Shown here: positions 1 to 5,051 of the stretch, in pieces
Layout: each line of letters opens with the position of its first letter
How positions within the stretch are numbered: the first letter of the stretch is position 1
Source: Nitriliruptoraceae bacterium
Lineage (GTDB): Bacteria > Actinomycetota > Nitriliruptoria > Nitriliruptorales > Nitriliruptoraceae
Reading direction: 5' to 3'
DNA: 5,440 nt
Assembly (NCBI GenBank): GCA_007125475.1
Contig: SLDB01000058.1
Coordinates: forward strand, 1-5,440
Notes under the pieces: model-generated
What the model saw: the letters and a program-made list of their open reading frames with translations, nothing else
Databases searched by the model: none
What the model was told of the DNA's origin: nothing
Program-made: the position numbers and the translations under genes

Positions 1-102
1 CAGCGACTCGAGGACCTCACGGACCGCCTGGTGGAACTCGGTGTCCCCCGGGTTGCGTCGGACCACCGAGTCGTACAACGATTCGAGTTCATCGACGGCC
101 AC
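1..102 (-). CDS. gdhA: NADP-specific glutamate dehydrogenase, N-terminal fragment (runs off left edge)
   Basis: Only the first 34 codons are inside the window. The translated stretch contains RRNPGDTEFHQAVREVLESL, which closely follows the start of hexameric NADP-dependent glutamate dehydrogenases. From memory, E. coli GdhA has RDPNQTEFAQAVREV here and Corynebacterium Gdh has EFHQAVAEVLESL. The family reductively aminates 2-oxoglutarate with ammonium to give glutamate in the cytoplasm. The catalytic and nucleotide-binding regions lie outside the window, so activity cannot be judged. I chose the GTG at 102 because AGGAG sits 8 nt upstream. In-frame ATG (117) and GTG (120) codons lack a comparable site. 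The gene is divergent from the cupredoxin operon and shares its control region. The match is short but dense, so the family call is fairly secure. Confidence 0.85.
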   Translation of the reverse strand, partial: MAVDELESLYDSVVRRNPGDTEFHQAVREVLESL

Positions 103-110
103 GTCCTCAC

Positions 111-115
111 TCCTC
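111..115 (-). promoter_or_regulatory. Ribosome binding site of gdhA
   Basis: AGGAG on the minus strand lies 8 nt before the GTG at 102. It decides that start over the in-frame ATG at 117 and GTG at 120, which would place this motif inside the coding region. Confidence 0.6.
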
Positions 116-186
116 ATCACGGATCCGACGCACCCTAGACCCCGTCGATGCCCCCGCCATACGCCCGGTACCCGGCACCCTCGCGG

Positions 187-207
187 TCGTGCGCGATGCA
201 CGCACGA
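187..207. repeat. Inverted repeat, 7-bp arms and 7-nt loop
   Basis: TCGTGCG (187-193) and CGCACGA (201-207) are exact reverse complements separated by CGATGCA. The repeat lies 85 bp upstream of the gdhA start. It could be a regulator site or a hairpin in a gdhA leader. There is no T-run, so it is not a classical terminator. A 7-bp GC-rich repeat can occur by chance in this base composition. Confidence 0.35.
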
Positions 208-231
208 TGCCGGTCTCCGGGGGCCGCCGGC

Positions 232-260
232 TTGCACCGATACTATTAGTAGAGTACAAA
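232..260 (+). promoter_or_regulatory. Possible promoter of the cupredoxin operon
   Basis: TTGCAC (232-237) and TACAAA (255-260) are separated by 17 bp and resemble the -35 and -10 boxes of the housekeeping sigma factor (3/6 and 4/6 matches). Use of this promoter would give a leader of about 100 nt before the ATG at 367. Its -10 box lies inside the second palindrome of the AT-rich island, so a protein bound there would block it. This is inferred from sequence similarity only. Confidence 0.4.
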
Positions 261-266
261 ATGTAC
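241..266. promoter_or_regulatory. Paired palindromic operator-like sites in an AT-rich island
   Basis: TACTATTAGTA (241-251) is a perfect inverted repeat around one central base. GTACAAAATGTAC (254-266) is a perfect 5-bp inverted repeat around AAA. Their centres are 14 bp apart, and they overlap the spacer and -10 box of the possible operon promoter. Such AT-rich symmetry stands out in this GC-rich DNA and fits binding of one or two dimeric regulators. The winged-helix protein encoded at 788-1168 is an obvious candidate, but nothing in the sequence proves the pairing. Confidence 0.5.
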
Positions 267-366
267 GAGCCATCTCGAAGAAAACACGGATGGCGCGTCG
301 TACCCGACGTCGCCCGTCACCAGGCCCTCACCAGATGAGACCACCCGAACCAGGAGCTCCACCGCG

Positions 367-744
367 ATGAAGCGCACCCGTATCACGACCATCCTCGCCG
401 CCGCCGCTCTGGTCGTCACCGCGTGCAACGGTGACGACGCCGGCGACGCCGACGCGAACGGCGACGCCACGAACGGCGCCACGCTCCAGGTCGAGGCCGG
501 CGATCTGTACTTCGAGCCCGAGGAGCTCTCCGCGTCCGCCGGCGAGATCGAGGTCGTCCTCGACAACGTCGGCGACGTCGAGCACGACTTCGTGATCGAG
601 GAAGAAGACGACACGGTGGTCGTGCACGCCGACCCCGGAGAGACCGCGACCGGCACGATCACGCTCGACGCCGGCACGTACACCTTCTACTGCAGCATCC
701 CGGGTCACCGCGCCACGATGGAAGGGGTCCTGGAGGTCAGCTGA
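367..744 (+). CDS. Cupredoxin-domain lipoprotein (type 1 copper, plastocyanin-like)
   Basis: This 125-residue protein begins with a lipoprotein signal: basic MKRTR, a hydrophobic stretch, then a lipobox-like VTAC with Cys20 as the probable lipidated residue. A short acidic Asp/Gly/Ala/Asn linker (about 21-38) leads to a single cupredoxin domain (about 39-125). The four ligands expected for a type 1 copper site are visible: His73 in VEHDF, Cys109 and His114 in YCSIPGH, and Met118 in ATMEG. This is the classical H...C-x4-H-x3-M pattern. The protein should sit on the outer face of the membrane and carry single electrons or copper. It is the first gene of the operon and lies 43 bp before the regulator gene. 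ATG 367 has AGGAG 10 nt upstream. The domain call is strong. Its redox partner is unknown, with the membrane protein two genes downstream the best local candidate. Confidence 0.9.
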   Translation: MKRTRITTILAAAALVVTACNGDDAGDADANGDATNGATLQVEAGDLYFEPEELSASAGEIEVVLDNVGDVEHDFVIEEEDDTVVVHADPGETATGTITLDAGTYTFYCSIPGHRATMEGVLEVS

Positions 745-748
745 CCTC
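733..748. repeat. Perfect 16-bp palindrome across the cupredoxin stop codon
   Basis: GAGGTCAGCTGACCTC is self-complementary over all 16 bases and contains the TGA stop (742-744). In RNA it could fold as a 6-bp stem with an AGCT loop. With no T-run after it, it is a poor terminator. It ends 39 bp before the GTG of the winged-helix regulator, so an operator or a processing/attenuation hairpin between the first two genes are both possible. Confidence 0.45.
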
Positions 749-787
749 TCCGCGACCGACCGTCCCCGGCGCCGCTGGAGGTGCGAG

Positions 788-1168
788 GTGTCAGCCGATG
801 AGGCGGCGGTTCACGGTGCCCTTGCGAGCCCGGTGCGCCGCCGCCTCATCGGCCTGCTCGGTGATGCCGGTGCCGCGAGCGTCTCCACGCTCAGCGACGC
901 CCTGGACCGGCACCCGAACACCGTACGCAGCCACCTCGCGGTGCTCACCCGTATCGGTCTCGTCGAGCTCGACGCGGGTGCCGACGACGGCCACGCTCGA
1001 GGCCGCGGTCGTCCTGCCCGCCGCTACCGACTCGCCGCCGGGGCACCGATCACCGGCGGCGAGGACCTGGGAGGCGTCCTGGCGCTCCTCACCGACCTGG
1101 GGCTCGACCCGCGCGTCGACGACGCCGACGACGACACGCTGCGGCTGACGATCCGTCGCCGGTCGTGA
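788..1168 (+). CDS. Short ArsR-like winged-helix transcriptional regulator
   Basis: This 126-residue protein is almost entirely a DNA-binding domain. Residues 8-25 (ALASPVRRRLIGLL) are the usual first helix of ArsR-type regulators. The helix-turn-helix spans about 32-55 (SVSTLSDAL...HPNTVRSHLAVL). The basic segment RGRGRPARRYRL (71-82) forms the wing. The tail (about 92-121, LGGVLALLTDLGLDP then TLRL) resembles the start of the C-terminal part of COG2345/SufR-like regulators, where the chain normally continues to a Cys-containing metal or Fe-S region. Here it stops, and the protein has no Cys at all, so it cannot sense through a Cys-bound cluster. GTG 788 is preceded by GGAGG 6 nt upstream. 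The next gene starts 16 nt after its stop. A local repressor of this operon is likely; effector and site are unknown. Confidence 0.8.
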   Translation: MSADEAAVHGALASPVRRRLIGLLGDAGAASVSTLSDALDRHPNTVRSHLAVLTRIGLVELDAGADDGHARGRGRPARRYRLAAGAPITGGEDLGGVLALLTDLGLDPRVDDADDDTLRLTIRRRS

Positions 1169-1184
1169 CCCCGCCACCGGCCCC

Positions 1185-2522
1185 GTGAGCGAGATGGCGA
1201 TGCAGGAGCGCGACCCAGCGGCCGGCGACACCGGCCACCGACGACCACGCCCCGGATCACCCTTCGCCGCCGCCGCACCGAGCATCACCCTCGCCGTGGC
1301 GTACGCGGTCGGCGTCGGTGTCTGGCTCGCCGCCGGAGACGTCCTCCCCGGCGGCCGCTGGCTCGCCGTCCACATCTTCACCCTCGGGGTGCTGACGAAC
1401 CTGGTGCTCACCTTCAGCGAGCACTTCGGTCGCACGGTGACCCGCACCAGCGGCGAGCGGCGTGCGTGGTGGCCGCTGATCACCAACGCCGGCGTCCTGG
1501 CGGTCCTCGTCGGCCTCCCGACCGGACAACGGTGGCTGCTCGGGGCCGGGGCGACGACGGTCACGGTGTCGGTGTTCGCCGCCTACCGCCGGCTGCGCCG
1601 GATGCGCCGTACCTCCCTGGGGGCACGGTTCGGCTGGATCGTCCGGATCTACGAACGTGCGCACGGCGCGTTCATCCACGGCGCCGTCCTCGGCGCGGTG
1701 CTGGGGATCGGGGTCGTCCCCGGCACCTGGTACAGCGGCGTCCGTGCCGCGCACCTGCACGCCAACGTGCTGGGCTGGGGGGGGTTGACCCTCCTGGCAA
1801 CGCTGGTGTTCTTCGGCCCGACGATGGCACGGACGAGGATCGAGCCGGGGGCCGACGGGCGCGCCGCCCGGGCACTTCGCCACGGCGCCACCGGGCTCAC
1901 GATCGCCGTGCTCGCGTTGGTGCTCACCGGCTGGGACGGGGTCGTCGGCACGGTCGCGCACGGTGTGGCCGCCGTCGGGCTACTGGCCTACACCGTCGCG
2001 GCCGTCACCGTCTGCCTCCCGGTCGGCCGCGCGGTGTACACCGCCAAGCGCACCGCGCCCCGTCCACTGGTGCTGATGGTGTGCGTGTGGCTCCCCCTCG
2101 TCGCCGGCCTCGACACCCTGGTCGTCGCCACCACCAACTGGCGGTGGCTGGACGCGCTGGGGGTCGTCGCCCTCGCGGGCGTCCTCGCCCAGGCGATCCT
2201 GGCGACCCTCGTCTACCTCGCGCCGATGCTGCGGGGAGGAACGACCACGGCGCGGGAGGTCATCCGACGGCGGCTCGAGGTGGGGCTCACCACCCGAGCG
2301 GTGCTGGTCAACCTCGGGGTCGCGATGACCGCGGCCGGCGCGGCGCCGGTCGCCGCCGACCTGCCGCTCACCGCGGTCGGCTGGAGCGCGGTGGCCACGG
2401 CTGTCCTCGTCACCTTGCTCACGGCGCTCTGGCCGGTACGGGCCCCCGACCCGCCATCCGTGGCTCACCGCCCCGGACACCGGGTGGTCGGCCGGGGCCC
2501 CACCGGTCGCGCCGCTGAGTAG
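1185..2522 (+). CDS. Polytopic membrane protein, NnrS/heme-copper-oxidase-like membrane domain
   Basis: This 445-residue protein has a polar N-terminus (1-28), about 12 hydrophobic helices (roughly 33-51, 58-78, 97-113, 116-134, 162-179, 189-210, 235-250, 253-278, 293-314, 322-346, 371-388, 393-417) and a polar tail. Segment AAHLHANVLGWGGLTLLATL (188-207) with FFGPTMARTR following resembles, from memory, the membrane domain found in actinobacterial multicopper oxidase/nitrite-reductase-like fusions and loosely in NnrS. Potential heme or copper ligands cluster in the N-terminal half: His63, His80, His160, His165, His190 and His192. The last four helices contain no His, so it is not a canonical oxidase subunit I, which needs an HxH pair late in the chain. 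GTG 1185 lies 16 nt after the regulator's stop, but its SD is weak; in-frame ATGs at 1194 and 1200 are real alternatives. The role is probably membrane redox or nitrogen-oxide/copper handling, unproven. Confidence 0.6.
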   Translation: MSEMAMQERDPAAGDTGHRRPRPGSPFAAAAPSITLAVAYAVGVGVWLAAGDVLPGGRWLAVHIFTLGVLTNLVLTFSEHFGRTVTRTSGERRAWWPLITNAGVLAVLVGLPTGQRWLLGAGATTVTVSVFAAYRRLRRMRRTSLGARFGWIVRIYERAHGAFIHGAVLGAVLGIGVVPGTWYSGVRAAHLHANVLGWGGLTLLATLVFFGPTMARTRIEPGADGRAARALRHGATGLTIAVLALVLTGWDGVVGTVAHGVAAVGLLAYTVAAVTVCLPVGRAVYTAKRTAPRPLVLMVCVWLPLVAGLDTLVVATTNWRWLDALGVVALAGVLAQAILATLVYLAPMLRGGTTTAREVIRRRLEVGLTTRAVLVNLGVAMTAAGAAPVAADLPLTAVGWSAVATAVLVTLLTALWPVRAPDPPSVAHRPGHRVVGRGPTGRAAE

Positions 2523-2548
2523 GGTGCCGCCCACGTCGCGATCAGGGG

Positions 2549-4126
2549 GTGGTGGTGCCGGACTCACGGGTGGAGCGACTGCTCGACGCGGTACTCGCCA
2601 TCACCGCAGACGTCGACCTCGAAGGGGTGCTGCGCCACGTCGTCGAGGCGGCGTGCGCCCTGGTCGGGGCCCGCTACGGCGCACTGGGCGTGGTCGGGGA
2701 CGACGGTGAGCTCTCCGCGTTCGTCCACACCGGCCTGGACACCGGAACCGTCGAGAAGATCGGTGCGCTGCCCCGCGGCGAAGGCGTCCTCGGTGCCCTG
2801 CTGGAAGACCCGGAGACGCTCCGCCTCGAACGCCTCGCCGACCATCCGCGATCGGTCGGCTTCCCGCCCCACCACCCGCCGATGCACGGCTTCCTCGGCA
2901 CACCGATCCGGGTCCGCAACGAGGTATACGGCAACCTCTACCTCACCGAGAAGATCGATGGCGGCACGTTCACGCAGGACGACGAGGACCTCGTCGAAGG
3001 CCTGGCGGCGGTGGCCGGCGCCGCGATCGCCAACGCCCGGCTGGTGGAGGGCCTACAGCGCCGTGACGCGTGGCGCGACGCGGTCCTCGAGCTCGCCGTG
3101 GAGTTCGTCGCCGGTGCCCCGATCGGCGTCGCCCGCCGGCGGGTCGCCGAGGTCGGTCGCCGCCTCCTGGACGGGGACGGCGCCGCGATCGTGATCGTCG
3201 ACGAGGACGACCGGTCCATGGTGGTCGCCAGCGTCGGCGAGGGCCCCGAGCCCGGCGCGGTACCCCCCGAAGCGCCGGTGCACCACACCCTCGCCCGGCA
3301 GGAGGCCATCCACGCCACCGGCGCCCCGCTGTTCGACGGACGCGCGGTCGCCTGGGCACCGCTGCGTGACGAGGCCGAGGGCACCGTCGGGGCGCTCGGG
3401 GTGGGGCGTGAGGAGCCTTTCGGAGCCGAGGACCTCGAGCTGCTGGAGAGCTTCACCGCCCAGGCCAGCCTCGCCCTCGCCCACCAGCGCACCGCCGCCG
3501 AACTCCAGCGCCTGCAACTCCTGGAGGACCGCGAGCGCATCGGTCGGGATCTGCACGACACCGTGATCCAGCAGCTCTTCGCCACGGGGCTGAGCCTGCA
3601 GGCCCTGACCCGCCGGGTCGAGGACACCCCCGTCGTCGCCGAGCGCCTGGCCCGGGCCGTCGACGACATCGATGCCACGGTGAAGCAGATCCGCTCGACA
3701 ATCTTCGGATTGCAGGCCCGCGGCACCCCCGCCAGCGTGCGTGCCGCGATCCTTGACGTCATCGACGAGGTCGGCGCCCTCCTCGACCATCCCCCGCGGG
3801 TCCGCTTCCACGGCGCGGTGGACACCGTGATCGGCGAGGTGGTCGCCGACCACCTGACCCCCGTGGTACGCGAGACGCTGACCAACGTCGCCAAGCACGC
3901 CCGTGCCACCCACGTCGAGGTCGAACTCACCGTCGACGGCGGGGACGTGGTCGTCCGCGTCCGTGACGACGGTGTGGGCGGGGTCGAGCGCCATCGCCCG
4001 GGCGGGTTGGGGCTGGGCAATCTCCACGACCGCGCCGAGACGTGCGGCGGATCGCTGACGATCCACTCACCCCCGGGCGGGGGCACCGAGGTGCTCTGGC
4101 GGGTGCCGGTCGAGGGTCAGGTCTGA
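2549..4126 (+). CDS. DosS/DevS-type GAF-GAF sensor histidine kinase, probable heme sensor
   Basis: This is a soluble 525-residue kinase with no membrane segment. GAF-A spans about 8-165 and GAF-B about 175-312. The HisKA_3 dimerisation domain has DRERIGRDLHDTVIQQLF with phospho-accepting His336. The HATPase domain has the N box RETLTNVAKHA (Asn446), the G1 box DDGVGG (473-478) and the GLGLGN loop (486-491), so the catalytic parts look intact. GAF-A carries GFPPHHPPM and GNLYLTEK, very like mycobacterial DosS. His109 and Tyr131 are 22 residues apart, the same spacing as the proximal heme ligand His149 and distal Tyr171 of DosS. O2/NO/CO sensing through heme is therefore plausible. The gene starts 26 bp after the membrane protein gene. 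GTGs at 2549, 2552, 2555 and 2570 are possible starts; AGGGGG (2544-2549) best fits 2555. No response regulator lies nearby. Confidence 0.88.
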   Translation: MVVPDSRVERLLDAVLAITADVDLEGVLRHVVEAACALVGARYGALGVVGDDGELSAFVHTGLDTGTVEKIGALPRGEGVLGALLEDPETLRLERLADHPRSVGFPPHHPPMHGFLGTPIRVRNEVYGNLYLTEKIDGGTFTQDDEDLVEGLAAVAGAAIANARLVEGLQRRDAWRDAVLELAVEFVAGAPIGVARRRVAEVGRRLLDGDGAAIVIVDEDDRSMVVASVGEGPEPGAVPPEAPVHHTLARQEAIHATGAPLFDGRAVAWAPLRDEAEGTVGALGVGREEPFGAEDLELLESFTAQASLALAHQRTAAELQRLQLLEDRERIGRDLHDTVIQQLFATGLSLQALTRRVEDTPVVAERLARAVDDIDATVKQIRSTIFGLQARGTPASVRAAILDVIDEVGALLDHPPRVRFHGAVDTVIGEVVADHLTPVVRETLTNVAKHARATHVEVELTVDGGDVVVRVRDDGVGGVERHRPGGLGLGNLHDRAETCGGSLTIHSPPGGGTEVLWRVPVEGQV

Positions 4127-4872
4127 CGCGGCAGCCGGAGCGTCAACGTCGTGCCGCCGCCAGTGAGGCTCGCCACCTCCAGGTCGCCGTCGTGCACCCT
4201 GGCAAGGTGCCGCGCCACCGCCAACCGGGGGTCGATGAGGCGCTCACCTTCGGCCGGGTTCGTCCGTGACGGATCGACTCCGCCGTCGGTGCCACGCTCG
4301 AAGGCGACCGAGACCAGCAGGTCCCGGGAGGTCACGGCGATCGAGGTGACGACGTCGGCCCCCACCTGCGTCGGAGAGCCGGCCACGGCGACGCTCAGCA
4401 GGTCGTCGAGGATCCGGCGCACCCGCGCGACGTCGATGACCGCGACCGCCGGACGGACCCCCGGCCGCAGGGTGATGGTGACCTGCTCCGCCTCGGCGGC
4501 CGGGCGGCGTTCGGCCACCACCTCGTCGACCAGGTCGCGGAGATCGTGTCGTTCGCGGCTTCGCAGCACCACCTCGTCGTCGGCCGAGGCAACGTCGTCG
4601 GCCACGGCAACGTCCTCGGCCTCCTCGACGAGGGCCAGGAGATCGTTCGAGATCGAGCGAATCTGCTGGAGCATCCGACGCCCGTCCGCGTCGAGGCGCC
4701 CTCCCTGCTCCTCGTCGAGGAGCGCCACGAACCCGTGCAGCGCGCGGAGGGGGTCACGCAGGTCGTCGGCGACGTCGGCCGGGGCCCCGCCGTCACGGCG
4801 GCCGACACGCACCGCGCCGACGCTGTCGCCGAACAGCTCGTCGACCCCGGGGAGGCTCGGACGTTGCGACAC
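4117..4872 (-). CDS. Degenerate histidine-kinase-like protein (probable pseudokinase)
   Basis: The 251-residue product follows the HisKA plus HATPase_c plan, but every key motif is altered. The H box, normally SHELRTPL, reads ADDLRDPL (35-42), with Asp36 in place of the phospho-accepting His. HGFVALL and a helical continuation follow, as in real HisKA domains. The N box reads RILDDLLSVAVAGSP (153-167), with both usual Asn positions changed (Asp157, Val161). The DxGxG position reads FERGT (191-195), and the GTGLGL loop aligns with LIDPRL (212-217). The C-terminus (HDGDLEVAS...GGGTTLTLRLP) still fits the ATPase fold. No transmembrane segment or sensor domain is seen. GTG 4872 was chosen because GAGGAGG lies 8 nt upstream; an upstream extension to 5019 looks noncoding. 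The gene is convergent with the DosS-like kinase and overlaps its 3' end by 10 bp. It may be a kinase modulator or scaffold (inference). Confidence 0.75.
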   Translation of the reverse strand: MSQRPSLPGVDELFGDSVGAVRVGRRDGGAPADVADDLRDPLRALHGFVALLDEEQGGRLDADGRRMLQQIRSISNDLLALVEEAEDVAVADDVASADDEVVLRSRERHDLRDLVDEVVAERRPAAEAEQVTITLRPGVRPAVAVIDVARVRRILDDLLSVAVAGSPTQVGADVVTSIAVTSRDLLVSVAFERGTDGGVDPSRTNPAEGERLIDPRLAVARHLARVHDGDLEVASLTGGGTTLTLRLPRQT

Positions 4873-4880
4873 GGCTCTGG

Positions 4881-4887
4881 CCTCCTC
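4881..4887 (-). promoter_or_regulatory. Ribosome binding site setting the pseudokinase start
   Basis: GAGGAGG on the minus strand lies 8 nt before GTG 4872. It is the best SD in the reading frame. It argues against the longer in-frame start at 5019, whose extra 49 residues have no domain-like character and would overlap the divergent promoter region. Confidence 0.7.
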
Positions 4888-4910
4888 ACCCACCACCACG
4901 GTGTCGTTAC

Positions 4911-4920
4911 ACGTGCACGT
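4911..4920. promoter_or_regulatory. 10-bp perfect palindrome, possible operator
   Basis: ACGTGCACGT is fully self-complementary and lies 39 bp upstream of the pseudokinase GTG, next to the TATACG -10-like box on that strand. That position suits a repressor site, but a palindrome of this length can occur by chance. Confidence 0.3.
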
Positions 4921-4970
4921 ATACCCCCTCCGCGACCACACCGACGCACCGACCCGAAACGAGCCGGGCG

Positions 4971-4999
4971 TGGACGTCCTCATCGCCTTCACGTATCGT
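4971..4999 (+). promoter_or_regulatory. Possible promoter of the PPDHAG repeat protein
   Basis: TGGACG (4971-4976) and TATCGT (4994-4999) are spaced by 17 bp, each matching 4 of 6 consensus bases. Transcription would begin near 5006, giving a leader of about 45 nt before GTG 5052. Confidence 0.4.
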
Positions 5000-5040
5000 G
5001 GCCGCGACGTCACGCTCACGGACAGGTTGTGACCCGGACC

Positions 5041-5046
5041 GAGGAG
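5041..5046 (+). promoter_or_regulatory. Ribosome binding site of the repeat protein
   Basis: GAGGAG lies 5 nt before GTG 5052. It supports that GTG as the start of the secreted repeat protein, which has no upstream ATG alternative giving a signal peptide. Confidence 0.65.
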
Positions 5047-5051
5047 CCGCT

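Larger units (their letters stand above)
103..366. promoter_or_regulatory. Divergent intergenic control region between gdhA and the cupredoxin operon
   Basis: No credible gene lies in these 264 bases. Open frames crossing the region have arginine/proline-rich translations typical of GC-rich noncoding DNA. The gdhA-proximal half is GC-rich and holds a 7-bp inverted repeat (187-207). The middle (about 241-266) is a striking AT-rich island with two palindromes. The operon-proximal part ends in AGGAG (352-356), 10 nt before the ATG of the cupredoxin gene. Both flanking genes are transcribed away from this region, so it must contain the gdhA promoter and probably the operon promoter. Confidence 0.7.
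4873..5051. promoter_or_regulatory. Divergent promoter region between the pseudokinase and the repeat protein
   Basis: These 179 bases separate two divergent starts and contain no supported gene. They hold both SD sites, a 10-bp palindrome (4911-4920) on the pseudokinase side with a TATACG -10-like box on the minus strand (4918-4923, no clear -35), and a possible plus-strand promoter at 4971-4999. Confidence 0.6.

Noticed and set aside
791..1961. Minus-strand frames opposite the regulator and membrane protein (791-1564, 1257-1961)
   Set aside because: Their compositions (Arg/Pro/Gly-rich) show no recognisable fold, and the plus-strand genes explain the region.
4070..4083. CCCCC-GGGC-GGGGG hairpin near the end of the kinase gene, considered as a terminator
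   Set aside because: It encodes the conserved PPGGGTE segment of the HATPase domain, is about 40 bp before the stop and has no T-run.
2938..4086. Long minus-strand open frames (2938-4086, 3053-4066) opposite the GAF kinase
   Set aside because: They are mirror frames of a GC-rich gene. Their translations are low-complexity (Ser/Arg/Thr or Gly/Asp rich) with no domain or SD, while the plus-strand kinase has all expected motifs.
4707..4723. 17-base inverted repeat (8-bp arms around a T) inside the pseudokinase gene
   Set aside because: It encodes the LLDEE segment typical of the HisKA helix; codon choice alone explains the symmetry.
4873..5019. Upstream in-frame extension of the pseudokinase
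   Set aside because: The added 49 residues look like translated promoter DNA, and a strong SD lies just before the internal GTG at 4872.
4151..5032. Plus-strand frames opposite the pseudokinase (4151-5032, 4546-5232)
   Set aside because: Translations are Ser/Arg/Thr-rich or patchy with no domain. The minus-strand frame shows a clear HisKA/HATPase pattern.
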